Notes: generated by a model not told the origin, from the sequence alone. 8,060 nucleotides of DNA from Acidobacteriota bacterium (GCA_016210895.1 JACQTG010000220.1:1-8060); one strand, 5' to 3'; positions 1 to 6,438 are shown, counted from the stretch's first letter. Translations and numbers: made by a program.

Positions 1-140
1 AAGCCTTTTTCCGCCAGCGTAGCCGCCACATCGTGGGTGTGGAGGACGCGAAAGCCTTTCTCCGCCGCTTTGCGCTCTACGGCCGCCACGGCGGCTTCCA
101 CCGACTGCTTGGTTTCAATCGTATACTCGAAATTCTCCAT
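1..140 (-). CDS. DUF302 domain protein, N-terminal part (runs off the window)
   Basis: Reading leftward from an ATG at 140, the first 46 codons are visible; the gene continues beyond base 1. The product begins MENFEYTIETKQSVEAAVAA and continues into a KGFRVLHTHDV segment. The early YTIET strand, a helix rich in Ala/Val/Glu and the GFRVLHTHDV strand are the usual opening of DUF302 proteins, small alpha/beta proteins of uncertain function often found near redox or sulfur genes. No signal peptide is seen, so it is probably cytoplasmic. The start is supported by AGAAGGGG lying a few bases upstream. It is the last visible gene of the minus-strand redox cluster, separated from the four-cysteine protein by about 150 bases. 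The family call rests on recognising the N-terminal pattern only. Confidence 0.7.
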   Translation of the reverse strand, partial: MENFEYTIETKQSVEAAVAAVERKAAEKGFRVLHTHDVAATLAEKG

Positions 141-175
141 CGTAGCCCCTTCTCTGGTTTTATTTGTTTCTCGCG

Positions 176-192
176 CGGGGGACATGCCCCCG
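176..192. other. Short GC hairpin between the DUF302 and four-Cys genes
   Basis: The arms CGGGGG (176-181) and CCCCCG (187-192) form a perfect 6-bp stem around a 5-base loop. On the minus strand it lies after the four-Cys gene and about 36 bases before the DUF302 start. It is followed by an A-rich rather than T-rich stretch, so it is not a typical intrinsic terminator. It may act as a weak processing or attenuation structure. No other signal was recognised in 141-292. Confidence 0.3.
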
Positions 193-292
193 GCCCTCAT
201 GACACAGAGCTCTTGGACATCGTACCCCAGCGGTTAGTCCTCCTGGCGGGCTTGTGTCGCTGCCGGTGGCCTACCCTCCGGTCGTCCGGCCC

Positions 293-628
293 TCAGTGAT
301 TCTGGCGGGCAGCCTCGGCTTCCCGTTGGCCTGCGGTGCGGAGCAACCAGGCGACGTACTGCTCCGCCAGATCGGATTGCTGCGCGGCCAGGTCCCAGCC
401 CTGGGTATTGACGTGCTGGCAGGGGAAAGCTTCCTCCTGATAGTCGGACGGCACAAAGGGGCGCATGGGACACCAGCCACAACGATCCTCTTCTCGCTCC
501 TTGCTCGCCTGGCCATAGCGCAGGCAGGCGTAGGTGTGCTCGAAGAAATTGGACAGGCGGTGCCGGCGGATTTCTTCCGCTTCGGCCCCTAAACGTCGGG
601 CCATTTCGCGTTTGTCCACGCCGCTCAT
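293..628 (-). CDS. Hypothetical protein with four conserved-looking cysteines
   Basis: A 111-residue soluble protein with no signal peptide or membrane segment. I do not recognise the family. Its N-terminal third is a basic/acidic helix (residues 5-30). Four cysteines follow: Cys35, Cys50, Cys53 (in RCGWCP) and Cys70 (in FPCQHV), with His72 beside the last. The C-terminal third (80-109) is an Ala/Gln/Glu-rich helix. The Cys-x14-Cys-x2-Cys-x16-Cys spacing would suit a zinc site or an iron-sulfur cluster, but neither is proven. The ATG at 628 has AAGGA about nine bases upstream. It lies 64 bases after cytochrome c gene 1 on the same strand and is probably co-transcribed with it. The reading frame is credible from its start signal, operon position and non-random composition; its function is unknown. 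Confidence 0.6.
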   Translation of the reverse strand: MSGVDKREMARRLGAEAEEIRRHRLSNFFEHTYACLRYGQASKEREEDRCGWCPMRPFVPSDYQEEAFPCQHVNTQGWDLAAQQSDLAEQYVAWLLRTAGQREAEAARQNH

Positions 629-692
629 CGCTCGGTTTCCTTCGCTGGCTTCCGCCGACAGGCGCCCGAAGCGCGGACGTGCCGGCTGGCAG

Positions 693-1028
693 CTACTTTT
701 TCGCCAGGCTGCGCACGTAGGCGATCACGTTCGCCAGCTCCTCCTCCGTCATTCCTTTCACCGGCTTCATCTTCCCCGTGCCTTCGGTAATCTCCTTGTG
801 CAGGTCGGCGTCGCTCTTGGCCTGGACTTCCTTCGCGCCCAGGTGGTGCATCTCGACCTTCATCATCTTGGCGATGGCATCCTTGCCTTCGCCGGCTGCG
901 CCGTGACAGGTGGCGCACTTCTTGGTGAAGACGGCCTTGCCTGCCGCCGCATCACCGCTGCCCACCAGCAGCGCCGGTGCCGCCATTGCCATGACCAGGA
1001 CCAAGCCCAGGGTTTGCCAGCGTGTCAT
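693..1028 (-). CDS. Small periplasmic class I c-type cytochrome (paralog 1, Met-ligated)
   Basis: A 111-residue exported monohaem cytochrome c, expected to shuttle electrons in the periplasm. Residues 1-28 are a signal peptide with an LVLVMAMAAPALLV hydrophobic core. The haem motif CATCH gives Cys38, Cys41 and axial His42. The GTGKMKPVKG loop supplies Met87 as the likely sixth ligand. The last helix (LANVIAYVRSLAKK) is the typical C-terminal helix of this fold. The start is well supported: GGAGG lies five bases before the ATG. It is a gap-free, equal-length paralog of the cytochrome at 1945-2280, with about 61 of the last 83 residues identical by hand count. It lies 54 bases after the zinc-ribbon gene. 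I found no convincing promoter of its own, so it probably shares the OsmC transcript. The redox partner cannot be named. Confidence 0.9.
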   Translation of the reverse strand: MTRWQTLGLVLVMAMAAPALLVGSGDAAAGKAVFTKKCATCHGAAGEGKDAIAKMMKVEMHHLGAKEVQAKSDADLHKEITEGTGKMKPVKGMTEEELANVIAYVRSLAKK

Positions 1029-1082
1029 CGTTTCCTCCTCGTTGGGTTTCGCCTGCCCGTAGTCTACCTAATAAGAATGATT

Positions 1083-1262
1083 TCAAGCCGCACGCCGGCG
1101 CGCCAGAGTTCGGCGTTCGGTGGCTTTCTTGGCCAGCACGAGCGGGCGCGTCGCCAGCTGCCGCAGGCGCGTCCAGCAGTTCGGACATTGCGTCCCGCGT
1201 TCAGTTTGCGCCAGCAACGCGGCTAGCCTCGGGAGTTTCGCTCCACAGATTGGGCATTCCAT
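1083..1262 (-). CDS. Small zinc-ribbon protein, 59 residues
   Basis: A tiny cytoplasmic protein that opens with MECPICGAKL and has a second CPNC pair 21 residues after the first. The two Cys-x2-Cys knuckles (residues 3-6 and 26-29) are a classic zinc ribbon, here probably a four-Cys zinc site. The tail is strongly basic (RRTLARRRAA), which could contact nucleic acid or an acidic partner. Two in-frame ATGs stand side by side, at 1265 and 1262. The Shine-Dalgarno GGAGG (minus strand, 1272-1268) is two bases from the first and five from the second, so I chose 1262. It starts about 14 bases after the OsmC stop, and its binding site fills that gap, so the two are almost certainly co-transcribed. 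Function is unknown; a regulatory or chaperone role is only a guess. Confidence 0.75.
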   Translation of the reverse strand: MECPICGAKLPRLAALLAQTERGTQCPNCWTRLRQLATRPLVLAKKATERRTLARRRAA

Positions 1263-1276
1263 CATTTCCTCCCTCT

Positions 1277-1729
1277 TTACCCAAGGGGTGCCGGGGCGAT
1301 TACTTCCAGCCGTGCCTGCACGCGCACGGGAACGGACAAGGCATTGGCGACGATGCAGGCGTGTTCGGCCTTTTCCAGCAATCGCTCGGCGAGCGGGATA
1401 TCGCTTTCCTTTTCGAGCGTCACGCGTGGACGAATCACCACTTCCGTGAACCGATAGCCTTTGCCCGGAACGCGCTCCAGGTGCGCTTCGGCCTCGGCCT
1501 GGTAGCCGACGAGGGTCAGGTTGTTCCGCTCCGCCACCGCGAGCAGCGTGCTCAGAAAGCAACTGCCGGCGGCAAACACCAGTAACAACTCCGACGACCA
1601 CAAGCCGGCCTCGCCGCCGAATTCCGGCGGAGCCGAAAACTTCACCGGCTCGCGCACCCCCGGTGCTTCGGCCCAGCCGATCTTGTCATTCATCCAGGTG
1701 ACAGAGACCTTGTAATTGTGCGTCTCCAT
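1277..1729 (-). CDS. OsmC/Ohr-family protein
   Basis: A 150-residue cytoplasmic protein of the OsmC/Ohr fold, a family of thiol-dependent hydroperoxide reductases and relatives. The two signature cysteines are present: Cys57 in the helix AAGSCFLSTLLAVAE and Cys125 in AEHACIVANAL. The WSSELLLVFAAGSC segment matches the family's central helix and the length is typical. It could detoxify organic peroxides or be a less characterised OsmC-like protein. The ATG at 1729 was chosen because homology begins there (METHNYKVSVTW), AGGGG lies eight bases upstream, and the possible 40-residue in-frame extension to 1849 has no family resemblance and would cross a predicted promoter. It heads an apparent unit with the zinc-ribbon gene and cytochrome 1. 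A sigma-54-like promoter and a binding-site hairpin lie directly upstream. Confidence 0.88.
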   Translation of the reverse strand: METHNYKVSVTWMNDKIGWAEAPGVREPVKFSAPPEFGGEAGLWSSELLLVFAAGSCFLSTLLAVAERNNLTLVGYQAEAEAHLERVPGKGYRFTEVVIRPRVTLEKESDIPLAERLLEKAEHACIVANALSVPVRVQARLEVIAPAPLG

Positions 1730-1737
1730 TCTGTTTG

Positions 1738-1753
1738 CCCCTGTCGTGAGGGG
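1738..1753 (-). promoter_or_regulatory. Hairpin covering the OsmC ribosome binding site
   Basis: On the minus strand CCCCT (1753-1749), a six-base loop and AGGGG (1742-1738) form a perfect 5-bp stem. AGGGG is the only good Shine-Dalgarno for the ATG at 1729, eight bases away, so the hairpin would hide it in any RNA that reads through from upstream. An RNA starting at the sigma-54-like promoter (predicted +1 near 1744) would lack the left arm and leave the site open. The pairing is visible; the effect is inferred. Confidence 0.4.
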
Positions 1754-1755
1754 AC

Positions 1756-1770
1756 GCAAGCCGATAACCA
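1756..1770 (-). promoter_or_regulatory. Sigma-54-like promoter (-24/-12) for OsmC
   Basis: The minus strand reads TGGTTATCGGCTTGC. TGG at -24 and TTGC at -12 match the sigma-54 consensus, and the GG-N10-GC spacing is exact; the intervening CAC of the consensus is not kept. The predicted start near 1744 leaves a leader of about 15 bases containing the AGGGG binding site. Its position between cytochrome 2 and OsmC, downstream of a sigma-54 activator gene, adds weight. Confidence 0.5.
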
Positions 1771-1850
1771 TTTGTCCAGTGGGTGTCTGTGTCCTTAGTC
1801 GATTCAAAACAAACAAGATAGTAGCTTTTGCTAGGCGCGCCATTTCCATT

Positions 1851-1923
1851 CCCGTTGCGGGTCTTGGGCAGAAAGCCCTCTACTGCGCCAAAACCCGCAG
1901 AAGACACTACGACCGCGAGCGGG
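1851..1923 (-). other. Set of mutually exclusive hairpins after cytochrome c gene 2
   Basis: Several overlapping stems share the same bases. On the minus strand CCCGC (1923-1919) can pair with GCGGG (1898-1894), which is followed at once by TTTTGG, a weak terminator shape for the cytochrome transcript. CTGCG (1900-1896) can instead pair with CGCAG (1887-1883) around GGTTTTGG. TGCGGGT (1899-1893) can pair over seven bases with ACCCGCA (1862-1856), enclosing an inner GGGC/GCCC hairpin. CCCG/CGGG at 1861-1851 is another option. It may be a terminator or attenuator, or a DNA operator; this region holds no gene that I can support. Confidence 0.4.
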
Positions 1924-1944
1924 ATAGGAAAGTGGTGCAAGGAG

Positions 1945-2280
1945 CTACTTCTTGGCCAGTGTACGAACGTAGGCGATGACGTTGGCCAAGTCAGCGTCGG
2001 TCAGGCCCTTGACCGGCTTCTTTTTGTCCGTGCCTTCGGTGATGACCTTGCTCAGGTCGGCGTCGCTCTTGGCCTGAATTTCTTTGGTGCCGAGGTGACG
2101 CATCTCGACCTTGAGCATCTTGGCAATTTTCTCGTTGCCTTCGCCGTTGGGGCCATGGCAGGACGCGCACTTTTTGGCGTAAAGTGCTTTGCCGGCTTCG
2201 GTCTCGCCGGCTCCAACCAGCCAAGTCCCTGAGATGATAACGAGCAGAGCAATCAGTCCAGCAAACCCTGCGTATCGCAT
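1945..2280 (-). CDS. Small periplasmic c-type cytochrome (paralog 2, lacks the usual Met)
   Basis: A 111-residue exported monohaem cytochrome c. Residues 1-28 form a signal peptide (hydrophobic LIALLVIISGTWLVGA). CASCH gives Cys38, Cys41 and His42; the last helix is LANVIAYVRTLAKK. It is a paralog of the cytochrome at 693-1028, but where that copy has GTGKMKPVKG this one reads GTDKKKPVKG, so the expected axial Met87 is Lys. Met55 and Met60, present in both copies, are other possible ligands; otherwise the haem would be Lys-ligated, five-coordinate or water-ligated. The start is sound: GGAGG lies five bases before the ATG. The gene sits 81 bases after the sigma-54 regulator gene, with a strong sigma-54 promoter in the gap, so it is the most likely direct target of that regulator. 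It may transfer electrons or sense ligand or redox state. Confidence 0.9.
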   Translation of the reverse strand: MRYAGFAGLIALLVIISGTWLVGAGETEAGKALYAKKCASCHGPNGEGNEKIAKMLKVEMRHLGTKEIQAKSDADLSKVITEGTDKKKPVKGLTDADLANVIAYVRTLAKK

Positions 2281-2337
2281 TGCTTCCTCCTCTGCCTCCG
2301 TCAGCTTAGATGGGCGAGGGCCCCAGGTGTTGCCTCG

Positions 2338-2353
2338 GGCAATTACGATGCCA
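2338..2353 (-). promoter_or_regulatory. Sigma-54 promoter (-24/-12) for cytochrome c paralog 2
   Basis: The minus strand reads TGGCATCGTAATTGCC. TGGCA at -24 and TTGC at -12 match the sigma-54 consensus with exact GG-N10-GC spacing. The predicted start is near 2327, giving a leader of about 47 bases before the ATG at 2280. It lies directly after the gene for a sigma-54 activator. A 13-base dyad TTGCC-CGA-GGCAA (2342-2330) overlaps the -12 element and could bind a protein or fold. Confidence 0.75.
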
Positions 2354-2361
2354 TTCGCAGG

Positions 2362-3789
<1,428 letters not shown>

Positions 3790-3794
3790 CGGCC

Positions 3795-4118
3795 TCACTC
3801 CCGCGCCACGCGCAGGCGGGCCTCGAGGCGCTGGGCGTGCGCCAGGATTTCGCCGAGCAGGCTGTGTTCTTCCTCGCTCAACTCCTCTGACTCCCGCAGC
3901 AGGTGGAGCGAGGCCAGGATACCGGCCAGACGGTTGCGCAGGCTGTGGGCTTGCGTGCGGGTGAGCCCGTTGGGGCTGGCGGCGAGGTCACGCGCCAGGG
4001 CGTTGAACTCTTGCCCTACCTCGCCCACCCGATCCGTGCGGCTGGCAAAGCCGACTTGCGGGCGCTGACCCGTCTGCAACCGCTCAAACGCTTTGCGCAA
4101 CTCTTCCACCCAACTCAT
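3795..4118 (-). CDS. Stand-alone HAMP + DHp-like protein without ATPase domain
   Basis: A 107-residue soluble protein with no membrane segment. Residues 5-45 resemble a HAMP domain: amphipathic helix, TGQ turn, then GEVGQEFNALARDL, as in the second HAMP helix. Residues 52-105 resemble a histidine-kinase dimerisation/phosphotransfer helical hairpin, with an H-box-like AHSLRNRLAGILASLHLL carrying His58, a turn at ESEELSEEE and a second long helix to the C terminus. There is no N box, DxGxG or G2 motif, so it cannot bind ATP as a kinase does. Its TGA is interleaved with an alternative GTG start of the regulator gene, implying joint translation. It could be a histidine phosphotransferase (as Spo0B and ChpT use DHp-like folds), a dimerising adaptor, or a phosphatase of the regulator. 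The usual acidic residue after the His is Ser here, as in PhoQ. The domain call is by eye. Confidence 0.75.
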   Translation of the reverse strand: MSWVEELRKAFERLQTGQRPQVGFASRTDRVGEVGQEFNALARDLAASPNGLTRTQAHSLRNRLAGILASLHLLRESEELSEEEHSLLGEILAHAQRLEARLRVARE

Positions 4119-4153
4119 AGACGGCTTCTCGCTGTCGGTCTTCCTGTCGCCAA

Positions 4154-4162
4154 TGCTATGAT
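4154..4162 (+). promoter_or_regulatory. Extended -10 sigma-70-type promoter for the globin kinase operon
   Basis: TGCTATGAT fits the extended -10 pattern TGn-TATAAT with one mismatch; no good -35 is present, as is common for extended -10 promoters. The predicted start is near 4169, about 41 bases before the ATG at 4210. An alternative sigma-54-like candidate at 4168-4183 has GG-N10-GC spacing, but its flanks are poor. Confidence 0.4.
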
Positions 4163-4174
4163 GAGCACGGCCTC

Positions 4175-4203
4175 ATTATGGCTTGCGAAATGAATGGCGG
4201 CAA
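4175..4203 (-). promoter_or_regulatory. Sigma-70-type promoter for the HAMP-DHp/regulator operon
   Basis: On the minus strand TTGCCG (4203-4198) and CATAAT (4180-4175) are separated by 17 bases, four and five matches to the -35 and -10 consensus. The predicted start is near 4168, with a leader of about 50 bases to the ATG at 4118. The footprint overlaps the plus-strand promoter, so only one polymerase could occupy the region at a time. Confidence 0.4.
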
Positions 4204-4209
4204 GCGGCG

Positions 4210-5892
4210 ATGGACAATCTCCTGGAGGAAATGAAGAGTTACATCGGCTGGACGGAGGCCGATGCGCGTCTGCTGGTTGAGGTGGGGCCGGCGCTCGAAC
4301 CCCACCTGCCCGCCCTGGCCGACGTGTTCTACGAGAAGATTCTCGAGAACCCGAACGCGGCGCGGGTTTTGAGCGGCCCGGAGCAGTTGCGGCGTCTGAA
4401 GGGGACGCTGCAGCAGTGGGCGCGGGGGCTGTTCGGTGGGCGCTACGAGCAGGCCTACGCGGAAGAGCGGATGGACATTGGGCAGCGGCACGTGCGCGCC
4501 GGTGTGCCGCAGAAATACGTGATCAGCGCCATGAACGTGGTGCGGGTTTTCCTCCTCAAGGCGGTGGACCAGGCGCTCGGCGACCCGGCGCGCGCCGCCG
4601 ACACCAAGCGCGCTCTGAACAAGATCCTGGACCTCGACCTAAACCTGATGTGCGAGTCTTATTTCGAGGCCAGCGTGCGCGAGCTGCGCGCGCTCAACGC
4701 GCGGCTCGAGGCCGCCAACCTGGAGTTGGCCGAGTTGAGCCGCGTCAAAGACGAGTTTCTCGCCCACACCTCGCACGAGCTGCGCACTCCCCTTAACTCC
4801 ATTCTCGGCTTCAGCAAGCTCATCCTCGACGGCCTTTGCCAGAGCCACGAGGAGGAGCGGGAGCTGATGCGCGAGGTGTTTGACAGCGCACAGCACCTGC
4901 TGGGCATTGTCAACGACATCCTCGACATCGCCAAGATCGAGGCCGGCAAGCTGAAGCTTGCGCCCGGGCGGGTCGAGCTGCGGCCGCTGTTCGACCAAGT
5001 GCTGGCGGTGGTGGCCGTGCAGGCGGAATCCAAACAGTTGAAGCTGGTGGATGAAAGCGCCGGACGGGCCCTTCCGCTTGTCTACGCCGACGAGAACCGG
5101 CTCCGCCAAGTGCTCATTAACCTGCTCGGCAACGCGGTGAAGTTCACCGACGAGGGCTGGGTGACCCTGCGGGCCCACAGCGACCGGGTTCCCGGGCATA
5201 TCCTGGTTGAGGTCCAGGACACCGGCATCGGCATTCCGCTCGAGCGGCAAGCCGAGCTCTTCGAGAAATTCAAGCAGGTGGACACCAGCTTTACTCGCCG
5301 GCACGGCGGCAGCGGCTTGGGGCTGGCCATCAGCCGCAGGCTGGTGGAGATGATGGGCGGGCGAATTGAACTGGAGAGCGGCGGCGAAGGCCTGGGCACG
5401 ACCGTGCGCTTCACCGTACCGCTCCATACGCCCATCGAAGACCGACCGCACCGGGCCAAGCAGGAAGCCTTGGCCATTGCCGGCCCGGCGGAGGGTGTGC
5501 GCATCCTGGTCGTCGACAATGACCCCAGCTTCCGCCGGTATATGCGGGACTTACTCGTGCGACAGGGGTTCGCCGTGGTGACGGCGGGGAGCTTTGCCGA
5601 TGCGCTCGACGCAGCCGAGCGGTTTCATCCCGCGCTGGCCGTGGTGGACTGGGCCTTGCCCGTTAGCCCCAGCCGCGCCTACGGCGACGGCATCGACCTG
5701 ATCGCGACCTTCCGCCACCGCTTCTCGCTGCCCGCGATCCTGGTAACCGGACACAAGCCTTCTGTTGCCCTAGCGCAGGTACGGAAAGCCGACTTGACGC
5801 CACCACCTCCCGTCCTCCGCAAGCCGGTGGAAACCGACGCCTTGCTGGAAACGGTGCAGAAACTGCTTCAGAGCCCGGCCCGACGCATCTAG
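4210..5892 (+). CDS. Globin-coupled hybrid histidine kinase (protoglobin-HisKA-HATPase-REC)
   Basis: A 560-residue cytoplasmic sensor with no membrane segment. Residues 1-155 form a protoglobin-type haem domain; the segment IGQRHVRAGVPQKYVISAMN supplies the likely proximal His94, so it should bind O2, CO or NO. A short coiled coil (155-180) leads to HisKA with phospho-site His189 (HTSHELRTPLNSILG). The ATPase domain has an N box with Asn308, DTGIGIP (337-343), an F box (FEKFKQVD) and GGSGLGLAI. A C-terminal receiver (430-555) has acidic Asp436/Asp438, acceptor Asp480, Thr513 and Lys538, making this a hybrid kinase that needs a His phosphotransfer partner. Its beta3-alpha3 loop is longer than usual. 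I chose the ATG at 4210, where globin homology begins; an in-frame TTG at 4183 has no binding site. It is divergent from the regulator operon, and the next gene follows after three bases. Confidence 0.93.
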   Translation: MDNLLEEMKSYIGWTEADARLLVEVGPALEPHLPALADVFYEKILENPNAARVLSGPEQLRRLKGTLQQWARGLFGGRYEQAYAEERMDIGQRHVRAGVPQKYVISAMNVVRVFLLKAVDQALGDPARAADTKRALNKILDLDLNLMCESYFEASVRELRALNARLEAANLELAELSRVKDEFLAHTSHELRTPLNSILGFSKLILDGLCQSHEEERELMREVFDSAQHLLGIVNDILDIAKIEAGKLKLAPGRVELRPLFDQVLAVVAVQAESKQLKLVDESAGRALPLVYADENRLRQVLINLLGNAVKFTDEGWVTLRAHSDRVPGHILVEVQDTGIGIPLERQAELFEKFKQVDTSFTRRHGGSGLGLAISRRLVEMMGGRIELESGGEGLGTTVRFTVPLHTPIEDRPHRAKQEALAIAGPAEGVRILVVDNDPSFRRYMRDLLVRQGFAVVTAGSFADALDAAERFHPALAVVDWALPVSPSRAYGDGIDLIATFRHRFSLPAILVTGHKPSVALAQVRKADLTPPPPVLRKPVETDALLETVQKLLQSPARRI

Positions 5893-5895
5893 CCG

Positions 5896-6312
5896 ATGCC
5901 TACCGTTCTCATCGTCGAGGACAACCCCAGCGTGGCGAAATTCTACGCCCTGGCGCTCGAGCGTGGCGGTCGGATGCACGCCCTGCGGGTCAGCACGGGA
6001 GAGGAAGCGCTGGCGCGGGCGCAGGCAGGGGAGGTGGACCTGGTGCTGTTGGATATTTCTCTCTCCAGCTTCACCTACCAGGGCCGTATCATTGATGGCC
6101 TGCAGCTATCCCATCTGTTGAAGAGCGACCCGCGCACCGGACACATCCCTATCCTGCTGGCCACGGCGCATGCGATGGAAGGCGATCGCGAGCGCTTTCT
6201 GGCGGCTTCCGGGGCCGATGGATACTTGCAGAAGCCGATTTACGACCCCCAGGTTTTAGTAGAGAAGGTCAGGAGCTTGCTAGGGCAATCTGGCCGGCGC
6301 AATTTGGGCTAA
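5896..6312 (+). CDS. Single-domain response regulator (DivK-like)
   Basis: A 138-residue stand-alone receiver with no output domain. Acidic pocket Glu8/Asp9 (IVEDN), acceptor Asp53 (LVLLDIS), Thr90 (LLATAH) and Lys113 (QKPI) are all present, so it should be phosphorylated normally. The loop after Asp53 is about seven residues longer than in a typical receiver (SSFTYQGRIIDG), echoing the lengthened loop in the kinase's own receiver. The start codon lies three bases after the kinase stop, so the two are translationally coupled and the kinase is the obvious phosphodonor. Such proteins act as phosphate sinks, shuttles or allosteric partners. It could take phosphate away from the sigma-54 regulator branch or signal to an unseen target. 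The short gap leaves no room for its own promoter. Confidence 0.92.
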   Translation: MPTVLIVEDNPSVAKFYALALERGGRMHALRVSTGEEALARAQAGEVDLVLLDISLSSFTYQGRIIDGLQLSHLLKSDPRTGHIPILLATAHAMEGDRERFLAASGADGYLQKPIYDPQVLVEKVRSLLGQSGRRNLG

Positions 6313-6423
6313 AAGACCCATTCCAGCGCCCTTGAACCCACCCTCGGGCCAGGTGACCTTTCGTCAGCCAGCCTAACATCTTTTGTTGTAGGCAGTTAAA
6401 GCTGCTCCCCGCTGATGGTTTTC

Positions 6424-6438
6424 TGGAACAGCGCGTGC
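6424..6438 (+). promoter_or_regulatory. Possible sigma-54-like promoter before the degenerate receiver
   Basis: TGGAACAGCGCGTGC has TGG at -24 and TGC at -12 with GG-N10-GC spacing. The first T of TTGC is missing. The predicted start near 6450 would give an 18-base leader holding the AGAGGTGG binding site at 6453-6460. The match is weaker than the two minus-strand candidates and could be chance. Confidence 0.3.

Noticed and set aside
1048..1086. Promoter for cytochrome 1 between it and the zinc-ribbon gene
   Set aside because: A TTGAAA/TAGACT pair has only 14 bases of spacing and a GG-N10-GC match lacks TGGC and TTGC; read-through from OsmC is more likely.
534..1226. Plus-strand open frame of 230 codons
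   Set aside because: Runs antisense across three real genes (four-Cys protein, cytochrome 1, zinc ribbon) with no domain signature.
1834..1841. GGCGCGCC palindrome as a regulatory site
   Set aside because: A single short GC-only palindrome is expected by chance in this base composition.
1730..1849. N-terminal extension of OsmC to 1849
   Set aside because: The 40 extra residues show no family similarity and cross the sigma-54-like promoter; the ATG at 1729 has its own binding site.
1686..1940. 84-codon minus-strand frame in the cytochrome 2/OsmC gap
   Set aside because: TTG start, no ribosome binding site, overlaps the OsmC start out of frame and has no recognisable features; the stretch is better read as regulatory.
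4639..5451. Long minus-strand open frame of 270 codons
   Set aside because: It lies wholly antisense to the HisKA/ATPase part of the globin kinase, whose motifs are clear; the shadow protein is Gln/Leu/His-rich with no family features.
6372..6392. Hairpin after the DivK-like gene as a terminator
   Set aside because: Only a 4-bp CCTA/TAGG stem with mismatches and no following T-run.
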